DNA of 64,000 nucleotides from Roseimicrobium gellanilyticum (GTDB taxonomy: Bacteria; Verrucomicrobiota; Verrucomicrobiia; Verrucomicrobiales; Verrucomicrobiaceae): NCBI RefSeq assembly GCF_003315205.1, contig NZ_QNRR01000020.1, positions 35,199 to 99,198 on the forward strand, written 5' to 3'. The notes under the pieces are model-generated. The model searched no databases and was not told where the DNA came from. It saw nothing but the letters and a program-made list of their open reading frames with translations. The position numbers and the translations under genes were made by a program. Shown piece after piece: positions 33,901 to 42,613 of the stretch (position 1 is its first letter; the number at the start of each line of letters is the position of its first letter).

Positions 33901-34569
33901 TTGAAAAAGCGAACTTACAACACCCGCGAGAAGCGCCTGCTCTTCCTCTGTGTCGGCACGATTTTCCTCGTGGGGAACTTCATGGCACTGCGTGAGTTCA
34001 CCAGCCGCCGCAAGGATCTGGTCACCAGTCTGGACAAGCTGAAGAAGCAGGAAACCGCCAACCGCATGCTGCTGCTGGATGGCCCCCGCATGGAGAAGCT
34101 GGATGCCTGGCTGGACAAGTCCATGCCGTACACCAACTCCGCCGGCAAGGCGCAGGGCCAGCTCCTCGATGACCTGCGCAATTCGGCGCTCGACATGGGA
34201 CTGAAGACCGAGAATGAGAATCCGCTGGAATCGCTGGAGCTCTCCCACCACAACGAGGTGTCCGTGAGCCTGCGCGTGCGCGGCGCCCAGGAGGTGGTGA
34301 TCAGCTGGCTGCTCACCCTGCAGTCGCCGGAGAAGTTCACCGCCATCAAGTCGGTGGAACTCGAACTCGACACCCGTTCACGTGAGAAAACGCCGCAGGC
34401 CCAGTGCAACATCACCGTGGCACGCTGGTTCAATCCCAAGCCGCCTCCCGGCTACCAGGAACCCGTGCCGGCTCCTGCTCCGGCACCCGCGGCTGTGCCA
34501 GCTGAAAACACCAATCCGCTCGAGCTCACCACCCCGCTCGACGGCCTCGTCCCCCTTGCCCCCTCCTAG
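33901..34569 (+). CDS. gspM: type II secretion GspM-like protein
   Basis: 222 residues from TTG at 33901 (reads LKKRTYNTREKRLLFLC). One N-terminal TM (LLFLCVGTIFLVGNFMAL, about 13-30), then a helix (REFTSRRKDLVTSLDKLKKQE) and a ferredoxin-like domain (EVSVSLRVRGAQEVVISWLLTLQ) as in GspM/PilO. A Pro/Ala-rich tail ends the protein. Identified mainly by topology and position after gspL. Confidence 0.72.
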   Translation: MKKRTYNTREKRLLFLCVGTIFLVGNFMALREFTSRRKDLVTSLDKLKKQETANRMLLLDGPRMEKLDAWLDKSMPYTNSAGKAQGQLLDDLRNSALDMGLKTENENPLESLELSHHNEVSVSLRVRGAQEVVISWLLTLQSPEKFTAIKSVELELDTRSREKTPQAQCNITVARWFNPKPPPGYQEPVPAPAPAPAAVPAENTNPLELTTPLDGLVPLAPS

Positions 34570-34571
34570 TC

Positions 34572-35231
34572 ATGAAGCCAACCTTCGCCGCCTGTTTGCT
34601 TCTGCCGCTGTGTGCATCCGTCTCCATCGCGACGGCACAGCAGGATCCGGATCTCCCGCAGCGTGTGGAGCCGACTGAGGTCGCGGCGCTCACGTCCGCC
34701 TCTCCCTTCACGCGCTCGCTGAATCTCTCGGACTCGCTCGTGCTCACCGGCATTGCCTATATTGAAGGCAAACCCGTCGTCACAGTGATGAACAAGGAGA
34801 CGAAGGAAAGCCACGTGGTGGGCGAATTGCCCAATGCCCAGGGCTGGAAGCTCGCGGAGACGAGCGCGACGGTGAAACTCGACCGCACCCAGGCGAAACT
34901 GATGATCGGCACGGAAGTGGTCACCGTGCGGTACAGCCAGGAACAACTCACCCCGGAAGCCATGAAAAAAGGTGGCTACCGCCCCGGCGGCGGTGATGGC
35001 CGGCACGATGGCGAACGCCGTGATGACGGTCCACGCCGCGACTTCCCCCGCCCCAGCGAGGAGGATCGCCAGCGCTTCATGTCCATGTCGGAGGAAGCCC
35101 GGAAGAAGTTCATCGACATCATGCGCGAGAATGGAGAAAAGATGCGCATGGCCTCTCCTGAGGAGCGCTCCGCCTTTATCAGGAACATCAGGGACAGGGT
35201 GGAAGCCGAAGACAAGCAAAACAAGCGCTGA
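34572..35231 (+). CDS. secreted protein within the type II secretion operon
   Basis: 219 residues with a signal peptide (ACLLLPLCASVSIATAQ). The mature part has a beta-rich region (LVLTGIAYIEGKPVVTVMNKETKESHVVGE) resembling the small HR domain of GspC/GspP, then a charged helical tail (RPSEEDRQRFMSMSEEARKKFIDIM). It sits 2 bases after the gspM stop and before gspD, where a GspC-like connector would be expected. It lacks the TM anchor of classical GspC, so the role is inferred. Confidence 0.65.
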   Translation: MKPTFAACLLLPLCASVSIATAQQDPDLPQRVEPTEVAALTSASPFTRSLNLSDSLVLTGIAYIEGKPVVTVMNKETKESHVVGELPNAQGWKLAETSATVKLDRTQAKLMIGTEVVTVRYSQEQLTPEAMKKGGYRPGGGDGRHDGERRDDGPRRDFPRPSEEDRQRFMSMSEEARKKFIDIMRENGEKMRMASPEERSAFIRNIRDRVEAEDKQNKR

Positions 35232-35303
35232 GGCCTTCTCGTTTCCCTGCATCCGCATCACTCCCGCATCTCTCCCTCCACGCCGCTCCCTCCCCGCTTT
35301 CTC

Positions 35304-38024
35304 ATGCATTGTCTCTCCCCCTTCCCTGCAGCCATTCGTCCCCGCTCCCTCTCTCTGTCTCTACTCCTGCTGATGGGAACGCTGGCGTGTAGCAGCAGTG
35401 GCATGCTCCACGCGCAGATCCGCGGCGGCACCACCCTGAAACCTGACACCGCGACCAGCCCCCGTGAATTCCGCCCGCTGGCGAACATGCCAGCCGAGCA
35501 ACGCGCGCCCATGGATCCCGTCGTGGCCCAGGCAGCGCCGCAACCTCAGCAGCAGCCCACCTCTCCCACCCAGCCGGCCCCAGGAGGTCCCGGTGGATTT
35601 CCCGGAGGTCCCGGCGGTGGCTTCGGCAGAGGCGGCTTCGGACGTGGCGGTGCCAGCAGCAGCACGGAAGAACTTTTCCGCATTGATGGGGACAAGGTTT
35701 CCCTGCAATTCCCCAACAACACCATCACGGACATCCTCGGCATCTACGAGCGCCTGACAAACAAGACGCTCGTGAAGGACACCACCATCTTCGAAGGGCA
35801 GACCATCAGCCTCGTCACGCCGGTGCCAGTGGACAAGGCAGAGGCCATCAAGCTCATCGAAGCCGCACTGCTCACGAACGGCTACGCCATCGTGGCGGAC
35901 CCGGACGGCAAGAGCTCGCGCATTCTCTCCACACGCACGACGACTGCGACCAGCGGTGCGCAGTTTTCTCAAGGTGTGAAGTTCTACCAGAGCGCCAATG
36001 ACCTGCCGGACAATGAAACGATCGTGAGCTACTTCATGGGCCTCACGAATCTGGACCCCACCGAGGCTGCCACCATGCTCGGCGGTCATGTGGGACTCAA
36101 TCCGTATGGCCGCATCACGCCGGTGGTAAGCCCTCCCGGACTCCTCATCACGGAAAATGCCAACATTGTGAAACAGCTCGTGGCGATTCGTGAGGTCATC
36201 GATACGCCAGGAGCCGCCAGCTCACTGGTCACCAAGTTTGTGCTGCTCAAGTATGCAGACGCCGCGACCGTCGCACAGATCGTGCAGGCCACGCTGAATG
36301 CCCAGGCGCAGGATAAGGAAGCCAAAGGGATCACCACCATCCGCGGACAGGGAACCTCCGGCGGCGGTGGCGGAGACAACCGCCAGCAGCAGCAACAGCA
36401 GCAGTCCAGCAACAACAATAACAACAACCAGCAGGGTGGAAACCGCCGCATCCAGGCGACTTCACAGGTGATCGCGGATACCCGCCTCAATCAGGTGCTC
36501 GTGGTCGCAGAACCGGATGAGTACGCGTATGTGGTGAGCCTCATCGCGGAGTTCGACAAGCCGGTGGATGTGCCAGCCGCGTATGAGCGCAAGCTGAAGA
36601 ACGTCTTCTCCGTGGATGTGCTCTCCGTGCTGGCAGACATGCTGCGCGAGCCCGTGGGCGGTACGGCGCAGCTTCCAGGCGGCGGCTCCGTTTCGGGACA
36701 GAACCAGCAGCAGCTCATCACCAGCAGCAATCAATTCCTCACCGGCACTACGGGAGCCCAGCAGCGCGGCGGCACCTTCAACGCAAGCGCAGCCAGCACC
36801 GCCACCACGGGCACGACGGGTGGAGTCACCTCCCGCCCCGACCTCCTGCTGGAGTCGGAAGAGCAAACCGCTCCGGTTTCCGTCCTGATCAACAAGACCC
36901 GCCTCATCGCGGATCCGCTGGCGAACAGCATCATCGTCATCGGGCCGAAGGAAAACCAGGACAAGGTGGACATGCTGCTCGACAAGCTCGACCGCAAGGC
37001 GCCGCAGGTCTATCTCGCCACGGTCATCGGCCAGCTCACCCTGGGTGATGGGTATCAGTTTGGCATCAACTACCTCCAGAGATTCACCGAGTCAGGCAAT
37101 GGCGGCGTGGCCAGCGCGCTGATCACGCGTGATGACATCATCACGAACAACAATGTGTCCGATATGACGACGAACCTGATCACGTCGGCCATTGCCAACA
37201 CGAACGGATTCAACCTCTACGGCCAGATCGGCGAGTCCGTCGATGTGTTCGTGTCCGCCCTGGAAACCACAAATGACTTCAAGGTACTCTCCCGTCCGAG
37301 TGTCTTCGCGCAGAACAATCGTCGTGCGATGATCACCAGCGGCCAGCAGATTCCCGTGCCTGAGTCCACACTGACAAACGCCTCGTCCCAGAACCAGAAC
37401 AACCAGGGCAACGTGACCACCACCATCACCTACAAGGACGTGGTGCTGAAACTGGAAGTCATTCCGCTCATCAATCCGGATGGCGATGTCACCCTGCGCA
37501 TTGCCCAGGTGAATGACACCGTGATCGGCAACCAGATCGTGGCGGACAATACCGTGCCCATCATCGGCACCGAACAGCTCACCACGACTGTGACCGTGCC
37601 CACGGGCAATACGATCGTGATCGGCGGCCTGATTTCCGAGCAATTCAAAACAGACACGCAGGGCATTCCGGTCATCAGCCGCATCCCCGGCATTGGCCGC
37701 CTCTTCAAGGAGGACGTCACCAGCAAGCAGCGCAAGGAACTGATCGTCTTCATCCAGCCCGTGGTGGTCACGGACGACTTCGCCGTGCGCAAGGCCAGCA
37801 AGCAGGAGGACCTTCGCACGAAGGCCGGCGAGAGCGCCTACCATGCCTTCCCACAGACCGTGGTGCCCAAGGCTGTGCCTGTCACCGACCCGGATCCTCC
37901 CGTGAAGCGCAAGTGGTACGAAATCTTCAAGAAGACCGAAGGCATCCCCAGCTCACCTCCACCGCCACGGAACGGAACGACGACCACCACGGAGACGCGG
38001 ACTTACTTCCCGCGTGCGAAGTAG
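35304..38024 (+). CDS. gspD: type II secretion outer-membrane secretin GspD
   Basis: 906 residues. Signal peptide (SLSLLLLMGTLACSSSG); a Pro/Gly-rich linker (about 75-118); N-domains (VSLQFPNNTITDILGIYERLTNKTLV; VTKFVLLKYADAATVAQIVQATL); and a Gln/Asn-rich loop (QQQQQQQ then NNNNNN, about 358-378). A further N-domain follows (RLNQVLVVAEPDEYAYVVSLIAEFD), then the secretin core (VLSRPSVFAQNNRRAMITSGQQIPV, VTVPTGNTIVIGGLISEQ, IPVISRIPGIGRLF, KELIVFIQPVVV). It forms the outer-membrane exit channel. A C-terminal extension of about 80 residues follows the core. Confidence 0.97.
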   Translation: MHCLSPFPAAIRPRSLSLSLLLLMGTLACSSSGMLHAQIRGGTTLKPDTATSPREFRPLANMPAEQRAPMDPVVAQAAPQPQQQPTSPTQPAPGGPGGFPGGPGGGFGRGGFGRGGASSSTEELFRIDGDKVSLQFPNNTITDILGIYERLTNKTLVKDTTIFEGQTISLVTPVPVDKAEAIKLIEAALLTNGYAIVADPDGKSSRILSTRTTTATSGAQFSQGVKFYQSANDLPDNETIVSYFMGLTNLDPTEAATMLGGHVGLNPYGRITPVVSPPGLLITENANIVKQLVAIREVIDTPGAASSLVTKFVLLKYADAATVAQIVQATLNAQAQDKEAKGITTIRGQGTSGGGGGDNRQQQQQQQSSNNNNNNQQGGNRRIQATSQVIADTRLNQVLVVAEPDEYAYVVSLIAEFDKPVDVPAAYERKLKNVFSVDVLSVLADMLREPVGGTAQLPGGGSVSGQNQQQLITSSNQFLTGTTGAQQRGGTFNASAASTATTGTTGGVTSRPDLLLESEEQTAPVSVLINKTRLIADPLANSIIVIGPKENQDKVDMLLDKLDRKAPQVYLATVIGQLTLGDGYQFGINYLQRFTESGNGGVASALITRDDIITNNNVSDMTTNLITSAIANTNGFNLYGQIGESVDVFVSALETTNDFKVLSRPSVFAQNNRRAMITSGQQIPVPESTLTNASSQNQNNQGNVTTTITYKDVVLKLEVIPLINPDGDVTLRIAQVNDTVIGNQIVADNTVPIIGTEQLTTTVTVPTGNTIVIGGLISEQFKTDTQGIPVISRIPGIGRLFKEDVTSKQRKELIVFIQPVVVTDDFAVRKASKQEDLRTKAGESAYHAFPQTVVPKAVPVTDPDPPVKRKWYEIFKKTEGIPSSPPPPRNGTTTTTETRTYFPRAK

Positions 38025-38054
38025 ACAACTCGGGCAGGCAGGCCGTATCTCGTG

Positions 38055-38456
38055 ATGCGACTGGAGCACATCGATCATGTCGCACTGCGGTGTGCTTCAC
38101 CGGAAGCGACGAAGGATTGGTATGTGAACACGCTCGGATTCGAGCACGTGTTCCCGGGCCAGTGGTCCGGCAACCCCATCATGCTGCGTTTGGGTTCGAC
38201 CTACCTGACGCTCTTTCCCCAGAAAGAGGGCGCGCCGCCCGCCGCGAATGGCCAGGCCTGGCACCTTGCCTTGCGGGCTGCGACTTATGCAGACTTCCGG
38301 GAGGCGCAGAGCGAGCTGGAAGGAAAGGGAGTCTCGTTCCAGTTTCAAGACCACGAGATCTCCCACTCGATCTACTTCTTTGATCCGGACGGGTTCCTGC
38401 TGGAGATCACCACGTATGATATCGTGGATGGTGCGAGGGAGTCGAATCCGGCCTAG
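38055..38456 (+). CDS. VOC (glyoxalase/bleomycin-resistance) superfamily protein
   Basis: 133 residues from ATG at 38055. Paired beta-alpha-beta units: LEHIDHVALRCASPEATKDWYVNTLGFE and AWHLALRAATYADFREAQSELEGKGVSF, ending FFDPDGFLLEITTYD. Metal-ligand-type residues are visible (His in HIDHVAL and WHLALR, Glu in LEITTY). Such proteins catalyse isomerisations or dioxygenations, or bind antibiotics; the substrate is not predictable. Confidence 0.88.
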   Translation: MRLEHIDHVALRCASPEATKDWYVNTLGFEHVFPGQWSGNPIMLRLGSTYLTLFPQKEGAPPAANGQAWHLALRAATYADFREAQSELEGKGVSFQFQDHEISHSIYFFDPDGFLLEITTYDIVDGARESNPA

Positions 38457-38576
38457 CGCGATTACGATTTCGTGTGCTGTCTTGCTTGAAGCATCTGACC
38501 AAGTCCAAGCGAACGCCAGATTACTCCATTAAATTGAGGGATTGAAGAAGAGCACAGCGTACGAAATGCTCGCCCC

Positions 38577-39221
38577 ATGATTTCACCTTCCACATCCGTG
38601 TACAAGCTTGAGATGATCTGCGACGATCCACTCTACGAAGGATTGGCGCTCAGCTTGGACCTTCCGTCCAGACTGGGACAAGACAGCCTGGTGGATGACA
38701 TCACTCCCGGGGTGAACATCTCGCCAGAGACTCGACTCTGGTCGCAGCCGAACCTCGCTCCAGGATGGCAGCCACCGAGATGTGACGGAGCCGTCCGACC
38801 TGAAAACGACTACCCTTGCATCAATCTTTTCCTGCCGGCATTCAGCAAGAGAGCCTATGATGCCCTTTCCGATCTGCTCCTGCCGAACGGCGAGCTTTTG
38901 CCATTGGTCACCCATGCAGGAAGCTTCTTCTTCTTCAACGTGACGACCATTGTCGATGCGCTGGATTTGGAGGCCTCAAAGTGCAAATTCTGGTGCGATC
39001 CACCCACGACCGCGGTCAACGTTTATCATTTTGAGTTCCTGCCAGACCGCTTGAAGGGTTTGTCGATCTTTCGGATCCTGGAATTGCCAAGCTTCACGTT
39101 TGTGACCGAGACGTTTGTTGAACGAGTCAAGGCCGCGGGACTGCAGGGTTTCTGTTTCAGGAAGGTTTCGCCCATCCCGCCCGATGAGCATTGGCGAAAG
39201 AATGAACTCATCTTGCGGTGA
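38577..39221 (+). CDS. Imm11/DUF1629-like immunity protein
   Basis: 214 residues. The layout matches the Imm11/DUF1629 group as I know it: PCINLFLPAFSKRAYDALSDLL, then GELLPLVTHAGSFFFFNVTT, IVDALDLEASKC, IFRILELPSFTFVTETFVERV and LQGFCFRKV. Such proteins neutralise polymorphic or contact-dependent toxins. No toxin gene is adjacent, so this is an orphan immunity gene or a remnant of a toxin locus. The family call is from memory of the motif order. Confidence 0.65.
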   Translation: MISPSTSVYKLEMICDDPLYEGLALSLDLPSRLGQDSLVDDITPGVNISPETRLWSQPNLAPGWQPPRCDGAVRPENDYPCINLFLPAFSKRAYDALSDLLLPNGELLPLVTHAGSFFFFNVTTIVDALDLEASKCKFWCDPPTTAVNVYHFEFLPDRLKGLSIFRILELPSFTFVTETFVERVKAAGLQGFCFRKVSPIPPDEHWRKNELILR

Positions 39222-39316
39222 TAGCTCGCTGACGAACGAGTGCATGCTTTCCTCCGTCCATCCCCACCGATCCATTCGATTCCAGAGTGTAGCTCAAAAC
39301 TCGCTCCTCACCTCGA

Positions 39317-40702
39317 ATGTCGGCCACCAAGACACCGCCACGCAAGCGGACCAAGACCGCGACCAAATCACCTTCGTCCCCCAAGTTCGCCAGGCCTGGT
39401 GAGGGACGATGGTCGACCATCCGCTGGGGAAAGCTCTCCATCCGCGGGTGGGTCGAGCTGCTCCTGGTCTTCATCGCAGCCATCTGTCTCTATGCGATTC
39501 TCTTCGTGCGGCGACAACACATCGAGTATCGACCGGCGCACACATTCTCTGTGCAAGATCCCGCCTTCTTCAGCTCCGCGCACGCAGCGACCAACCCTGT
39601 TCCCATCGAAGGCAATCGCATCACGCTGCTGCATAATGGCAACGGGATCTTTCCCGTAATGCTGGAGGCCATTCGCGGTGCGAAGAAGACCGTCAACTTC
39701 GAGGCCTTTCTCTTTCACTCGGGCGAAATCGGGAACCAATTCATTGAGGCCCTCGTCGATCGTGCGAAGCATGGCGTCGAGGTTCGAGTTCTTCTCGATG
39801 GCATCGGTTCGGGCACGGACTTAAAGAACAGCGATGTGCAACGGCTCACCGATGGAGGCTGCAAATTCGCCTATTACCACCCGACCCGGGCGTTGCGCGT
39901 AGATCGGCTGAATCGTCGCACGCACCGCCGCGTTCTGGTCGTGGACGGCAAGGTCGCTTTCACCGGAGGCGCGGGTTTTGCTGACGAATGGAGGGGTGAT
40001 GGCGCGAAACCGGAGAACTGGCGTGAAGTCCATGCCAAACTCGAAGGCCCCATGGTGGCGCAGCTGCAGAGTGCCTTCCAACAACACTGGCTGTCCGAGA
40101 CGGGCGAGATGCTTTCCGGCGCGGGCCACTTCCCTCTCCTGGAAAAAGCCGGGGATCTCAAGACGCAGGTGACCACCTCGGACGAGTTCACCGTGGCCGC
40201 CCTGCCACTCATCCAGGCCGTGGCCATCGCGGCTGCGGAGAAGACCATCTACATCACCAACCCCTACTGCACCCCGACCGATGAGCAGGTGCATCTCCTC
40301 GGCGAGGCAGTGAAGCGCGGGGTGGATGTGAAGATGATTCTCCCCGGCAAGCACAACGACCAGCCCGCCACAAAAGCCGCCGGTCGCGGCAGCTACGGCA
40401 AACTGCTGGAAGCCGGCGTGAAGATCTATGAGTTCAAACCCACCATGATCCACTCCAAGACCATGGTGGTAGACGGCATGTTTGCCATGTTCGGCACCTC
40501 GAACTTGGATGCCCGCTCCTCCCTCATCAATGAGGAGATCGACGTGAGCGTCTATGACGCCAGCTTCGGCACGGAGATGGATCGTGTCTTCCGCGAAGAC
40601 TTGAAGAACTGCCAGGAGTACAAGCTGGAGGACTTCAAGAAGCGGTCCCTGAAGGAGCGCGTCACGGAGTGGCTGGTGTATCCGTTTCACTCACAGTTGT
40701 GA
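39317..40702 (+). CDS. cardiolipin-synthase-like phospholipase D family protein
   Basis: 461 residues. Basic N-terminus, one TM (VELLLVFIAAICLYAILFV, about 46-64), then two PLD domains. The first HKD motif is altered: THRRVLVVDG (H203, R205 in place of the Lys, D210); the second, MIHSKTMVVDG (about 372-382), is intact and followed by FGTSNLDARS. Also KTVNFEAFLFHSGEIGNQF. It probably transfers phosphatidyl groups to make cardiolipin. Whether Arg replaces Lys functionally is unknown; HRR variants seem to exist in the family. Confidence 0.9.
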   Translation: MSATKTPPRKRTKTATKSPSSPKFARPGEGRWSTIRWGKLSIRGWVELLLVFIAAICLYAILFVRRQHIEYRPAHTFSVQDPAFFSSAHAATNPVPIEGNRITLLHNGNGIFPVMLEAIRGAKKTVNFEAFLFHSGEIGNQFIEALVDRAKHGVEVRVLLDGIGSGTDLKNSDVQRLTDGGCKFAYYHPTRALRVDRLNRRTHRRVLVVDGKVAFTGGAGFADEWRGDGAKPENWREVHAKLEGPMVAQLQSAFQQHWLSETGEMLSGAGHFPLLEKAGDLKTQVTTSDEFTVAALPLIQAVAIAAAEKTIYITNPYCTPTDEQVHLLGEAVKRGVDVKMILPGKHNDQPATKAAGRGSYGKLLEAGVKIYEFKPTMIHSKTMVVDGMFAMFGTSNLDARSSLINEEIDVSVYDASFGTEMDRVFREDLKNCQEYKLEDFKKRSLKERVTEWLVYPFHSQL

Positions 40703-40771
40703 AGAGCACTACCGCAGCCAGGCACTCGCGGCACTGGGAGAAACAGAACGCGAGACCCGCTCCATCGTGGC

Positions 40772-41245
40772 TCAACCGCCTGCCGACATGATGACGTCGC
40801 GCCAATCCACAAGTGCCAAAGCAGAATGGTGTTCGAGTCTCGCCATGTCTCCTTGAGCCAGGTGAAGGATGCATCGCAAGACCCTTGATTCATCCGCATT
40901 CAGTCGCCTCAGGTAACCTGCCGTTTCGGAAAGTTTTGCCATCACCCGATCCCGACTCTCCGGCTCAAACTGCTGATGAATCGCATACACAACCTCACGA
41001 GCCAGGTTGGCTGGCCCCGGCTCCCCGGTCGCTTGGTCGTAGGCGGCCACCGCGGTTTTCAATGCTTGCAGCAGTCCGCGCTCTTTCCGGGTCAGGTCAT
41101 CAAAGGCTGCGGGATCGCTCTCCCAAAGTCTGGCCGCCACAGCATTGGCCGACTCCGCCAAAACCCTTGAAAATTCTGCATCGAGCCTGAGCAACTCGAT
41201 CGCTTCGGGTTTGTCACGATGCTCTGGCGGAATATCAAACCACAT
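40772..41245 (-). CDS. hypothetical protein, 157 aa
   Basis: 157 residues from ATG at 41245 (MWFDIPPEHRDKPEAIELLR). Mostly helical, Ala/Arg-rich (FSRVLAESANAVAARLW, LLQALKTAVAAYDQATGEPGP, AREVVYAIHQQFEPESRDRV). No signal peptide or TM. I do not recognise a family. It is followed on the same transcript direction from a tiny membrane protein 24 bases upstream. Confidence 0.6.
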   Translation of the reverse strand: MWFDIPPEHRDKPEAIELLRLDAEFSRVLAESANAVAARLWESDPAAFDDLTRKERGLLQALKTAVAAYDQATGEPGPANLAREVVYAIHQQFEPESRDRVMAKLSETAGYLRRLNADESRVLRCILHLAQGDMARLEHHSALALVDWRDVIMSAGG

Positions 41246-41269
41246 AGGCAACCAAAGGAAGGCCGGAGC

Positions 41270-41368
41270 TCACGCCGACAGCCACTTCCAAACCGCCACA
41301 ATCAATACCGCCACGCCAAAGGCGAGGAGCAAAAGACCGGGAAAGCCGCGGAGTTGGTTGGAAGCCAT
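41270..41368 (-). CDS. tiny single-TM membrane protein (32 aa)
   Basis: MASNQLRGFPG then one hydrophobic helix (LLLLAFGVAVLIVAVWKWLSA). 32 codons from ATG at 41368, divergent from the rplM promoter and just upstream of the 157-aa gene. The short length keeps this tentative. Confidence 0.4.
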   Translation of the reverse strand: MASNQLRGFPGLLLLAFGVAVLIVAVWKWLSA

Positions 41369-41443
41369 GAGGATAGTGTTGTGGTCCTGAATGTTAACGA
41401 ACACAAAATGTGGGGAAAGACGCCGACACTTATCACAATTTGT

Positions 41444-41471
41444 TTGACACTCCAAAAGAACCCCCTACTGT
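41444..41471 (+). promoter_or_regulatory. sigma70-type promoter of rplM-rpsI
   Basis: TTGACA at 41444-41449 and TACTGT at 41466-41471 with a 16-base spacer, 54 bases before the rplM start. The -35 box is perfect consensus and the -10 box matches 4 of 6. Confidence 0.65.
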
Positions 41472-41525
41472 CGCGCTCCCCATTTTTAGACAAACGACGA
41501 GACCTGTATAGCAACCGAATAAGAC

Positions 41526-41957
41526 ATGAAAACCTTTTCTGCCAAGGCCCAAGAAGTGGAGCGCAAGTGGTGGGTCATTGATGCCGCTGACCAAGTGGTG
41601 GGCCGTGTGGCTGTGAACGCAGCGAACATCCTTCGCGGCAAGAACAAGCCCATCTTCACCAATCACGTGGACACCGGTGACAACGTCATCATTGTGAACG
41701 CAGAGAAGGCCGTTTTCACGGGCAAGAAAGAGACGGACAAGACCTACACCTCCTTCTCCGGTTACGTCGGCGGCCACAAGTCCACCAATCCCGAGCGCAT
41801 GCGCCAGAAGCACCCCGAGCGCATCCTTGAGAAGGCCATCTTCGGCATGATCCCGCACAACCGTCTGGGCAGCGCCGTCCTTCGCAAGCTTCATGTGTAC
41901 GCTGGCAGCAGCCACCCCCATGAGGCCCAGCAGCCCCAGGCTTACAAGCTGGTCTAA
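41526..41957 (+). CDS. rplM: 50S ribosomal protein L13
   Basis: 143 residues. Diagnostic L13 motifs: MKTFSAKAQEVERKWWVIDAADQVVGRVA, GKNKPIFTNHVDTGDNVIIVNAEK, YTSFSGYVGGHKS and the C-terminal MIPHNRLGSAVLRKLHVYAGSSHPHEAQQP. It binds 23S rRNA early in assembly. It starts the conserved rplM-rpsI pair. Confidence 0.99.
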   Translation: MKTFSAKAQEVERKWWVIDAADQVVGRVAVNAANILRGKNKPIFTNHVDTGDNVIIVNAEKAVFTGKKETDKTYTSFSGYVGGHKSTNPERMRQKHPERILEKAIFGMIPHNRLGSAVLRKLHVYAGSSHPHEAQQPQAYKLV

Positions 41958-42002
41958 TTCCTGAACACGCACTGACCAGCAACGACTGATTTCCCTTCTG
42001 AT

Positions 42003-42395
42003 ATGAGCATCACTTCCTTCGACGCCGTCGGCCGACGCAAGACCTCGATTGCCCGCGTGTTCCTCCGCCCCGGCAGCGGCACCGTCACGGTGAACAACCG
42101 GACCTTGGATGAATATTTCCCCACCGTCACCCTGCAGAACCAGCTCCTGGCTCCCCTGCATGTGACCAGCAACGCCCAGAACTTCGACGTGAAGGTCACC
42201 GCGACTGGCGGCGGCGTCACCGGTCAGGTGGGTGCCATCCGCATGGGCCTCGCTCGCGCACTCTGCCTCGCCAACCCTGAGAACCGCCCGGTCCTCAAGG
42301 CAAACGGCATGCTGACCCGCGACTCCCGTATGAAGGAACGCAAAAAGGCTGGTCAGCCCGGTGCCCGCAAGCGCTTCCAGTTCTCCAAGCGCTAA
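42003..42395 (+). CDS. rpsI: 30S ribosomal protein S9
   Basis: 130 residues. S9 hallmarks: AVGRRKTSIARVFLRPGSG, GGVTGQVGAIRMGLARAL, DSRMKERKKAGQPGARKRFQFSKR with the basic C-terminal tail that reaches the P-site tRNA. Follows rplM by 45 bases and is followed by a strong terminator. Confidence 0.99.
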   Translation: MSITSFDAVGRRKTSIARVFLRPGSGTVTVNNRTLDEYFPTVTLQNQLLAPLHVTSNAQNFDVKVTATGGGVTGQVGAIRMGLARALCLANPENRPVLKANGMLTRDSRMKERKKAGQPGARKRFQFSKR

Positions 42396-42427
42396 TCGCG
42401 AAGGCATACCGCCATTCGAATCTCTGG

Positions 42428-42453
42428 AAAGCACCGGACCAGTCCGGTGCTTT
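42428..42453 (+). terminator. intrinsic terminator after rpsI
   Basis: AAAGCACCGGAC and GTCCGGTGCTTT are perfectly complementary (12 bp, two bases between) and followed by T-rich TTTCTTGCGTTT, 32 bases past the rpsI stop. Confidence 0.92.
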
Positions 42454-42613
42454 CTTGCGTTTCAAGGTTCTACATACATTTCAGTCTTGCATTTCCCCTA
42501 GGGAAGTCTGATATTTTGTGTCAGGCAACAACCGTGGAATTTCTTCCCGCTATGGCCTTCATGGATGAACGTGGTGTTTGTTCAATGGGTCAGTCGCAGG
42601 AGGTGTCCAGATC

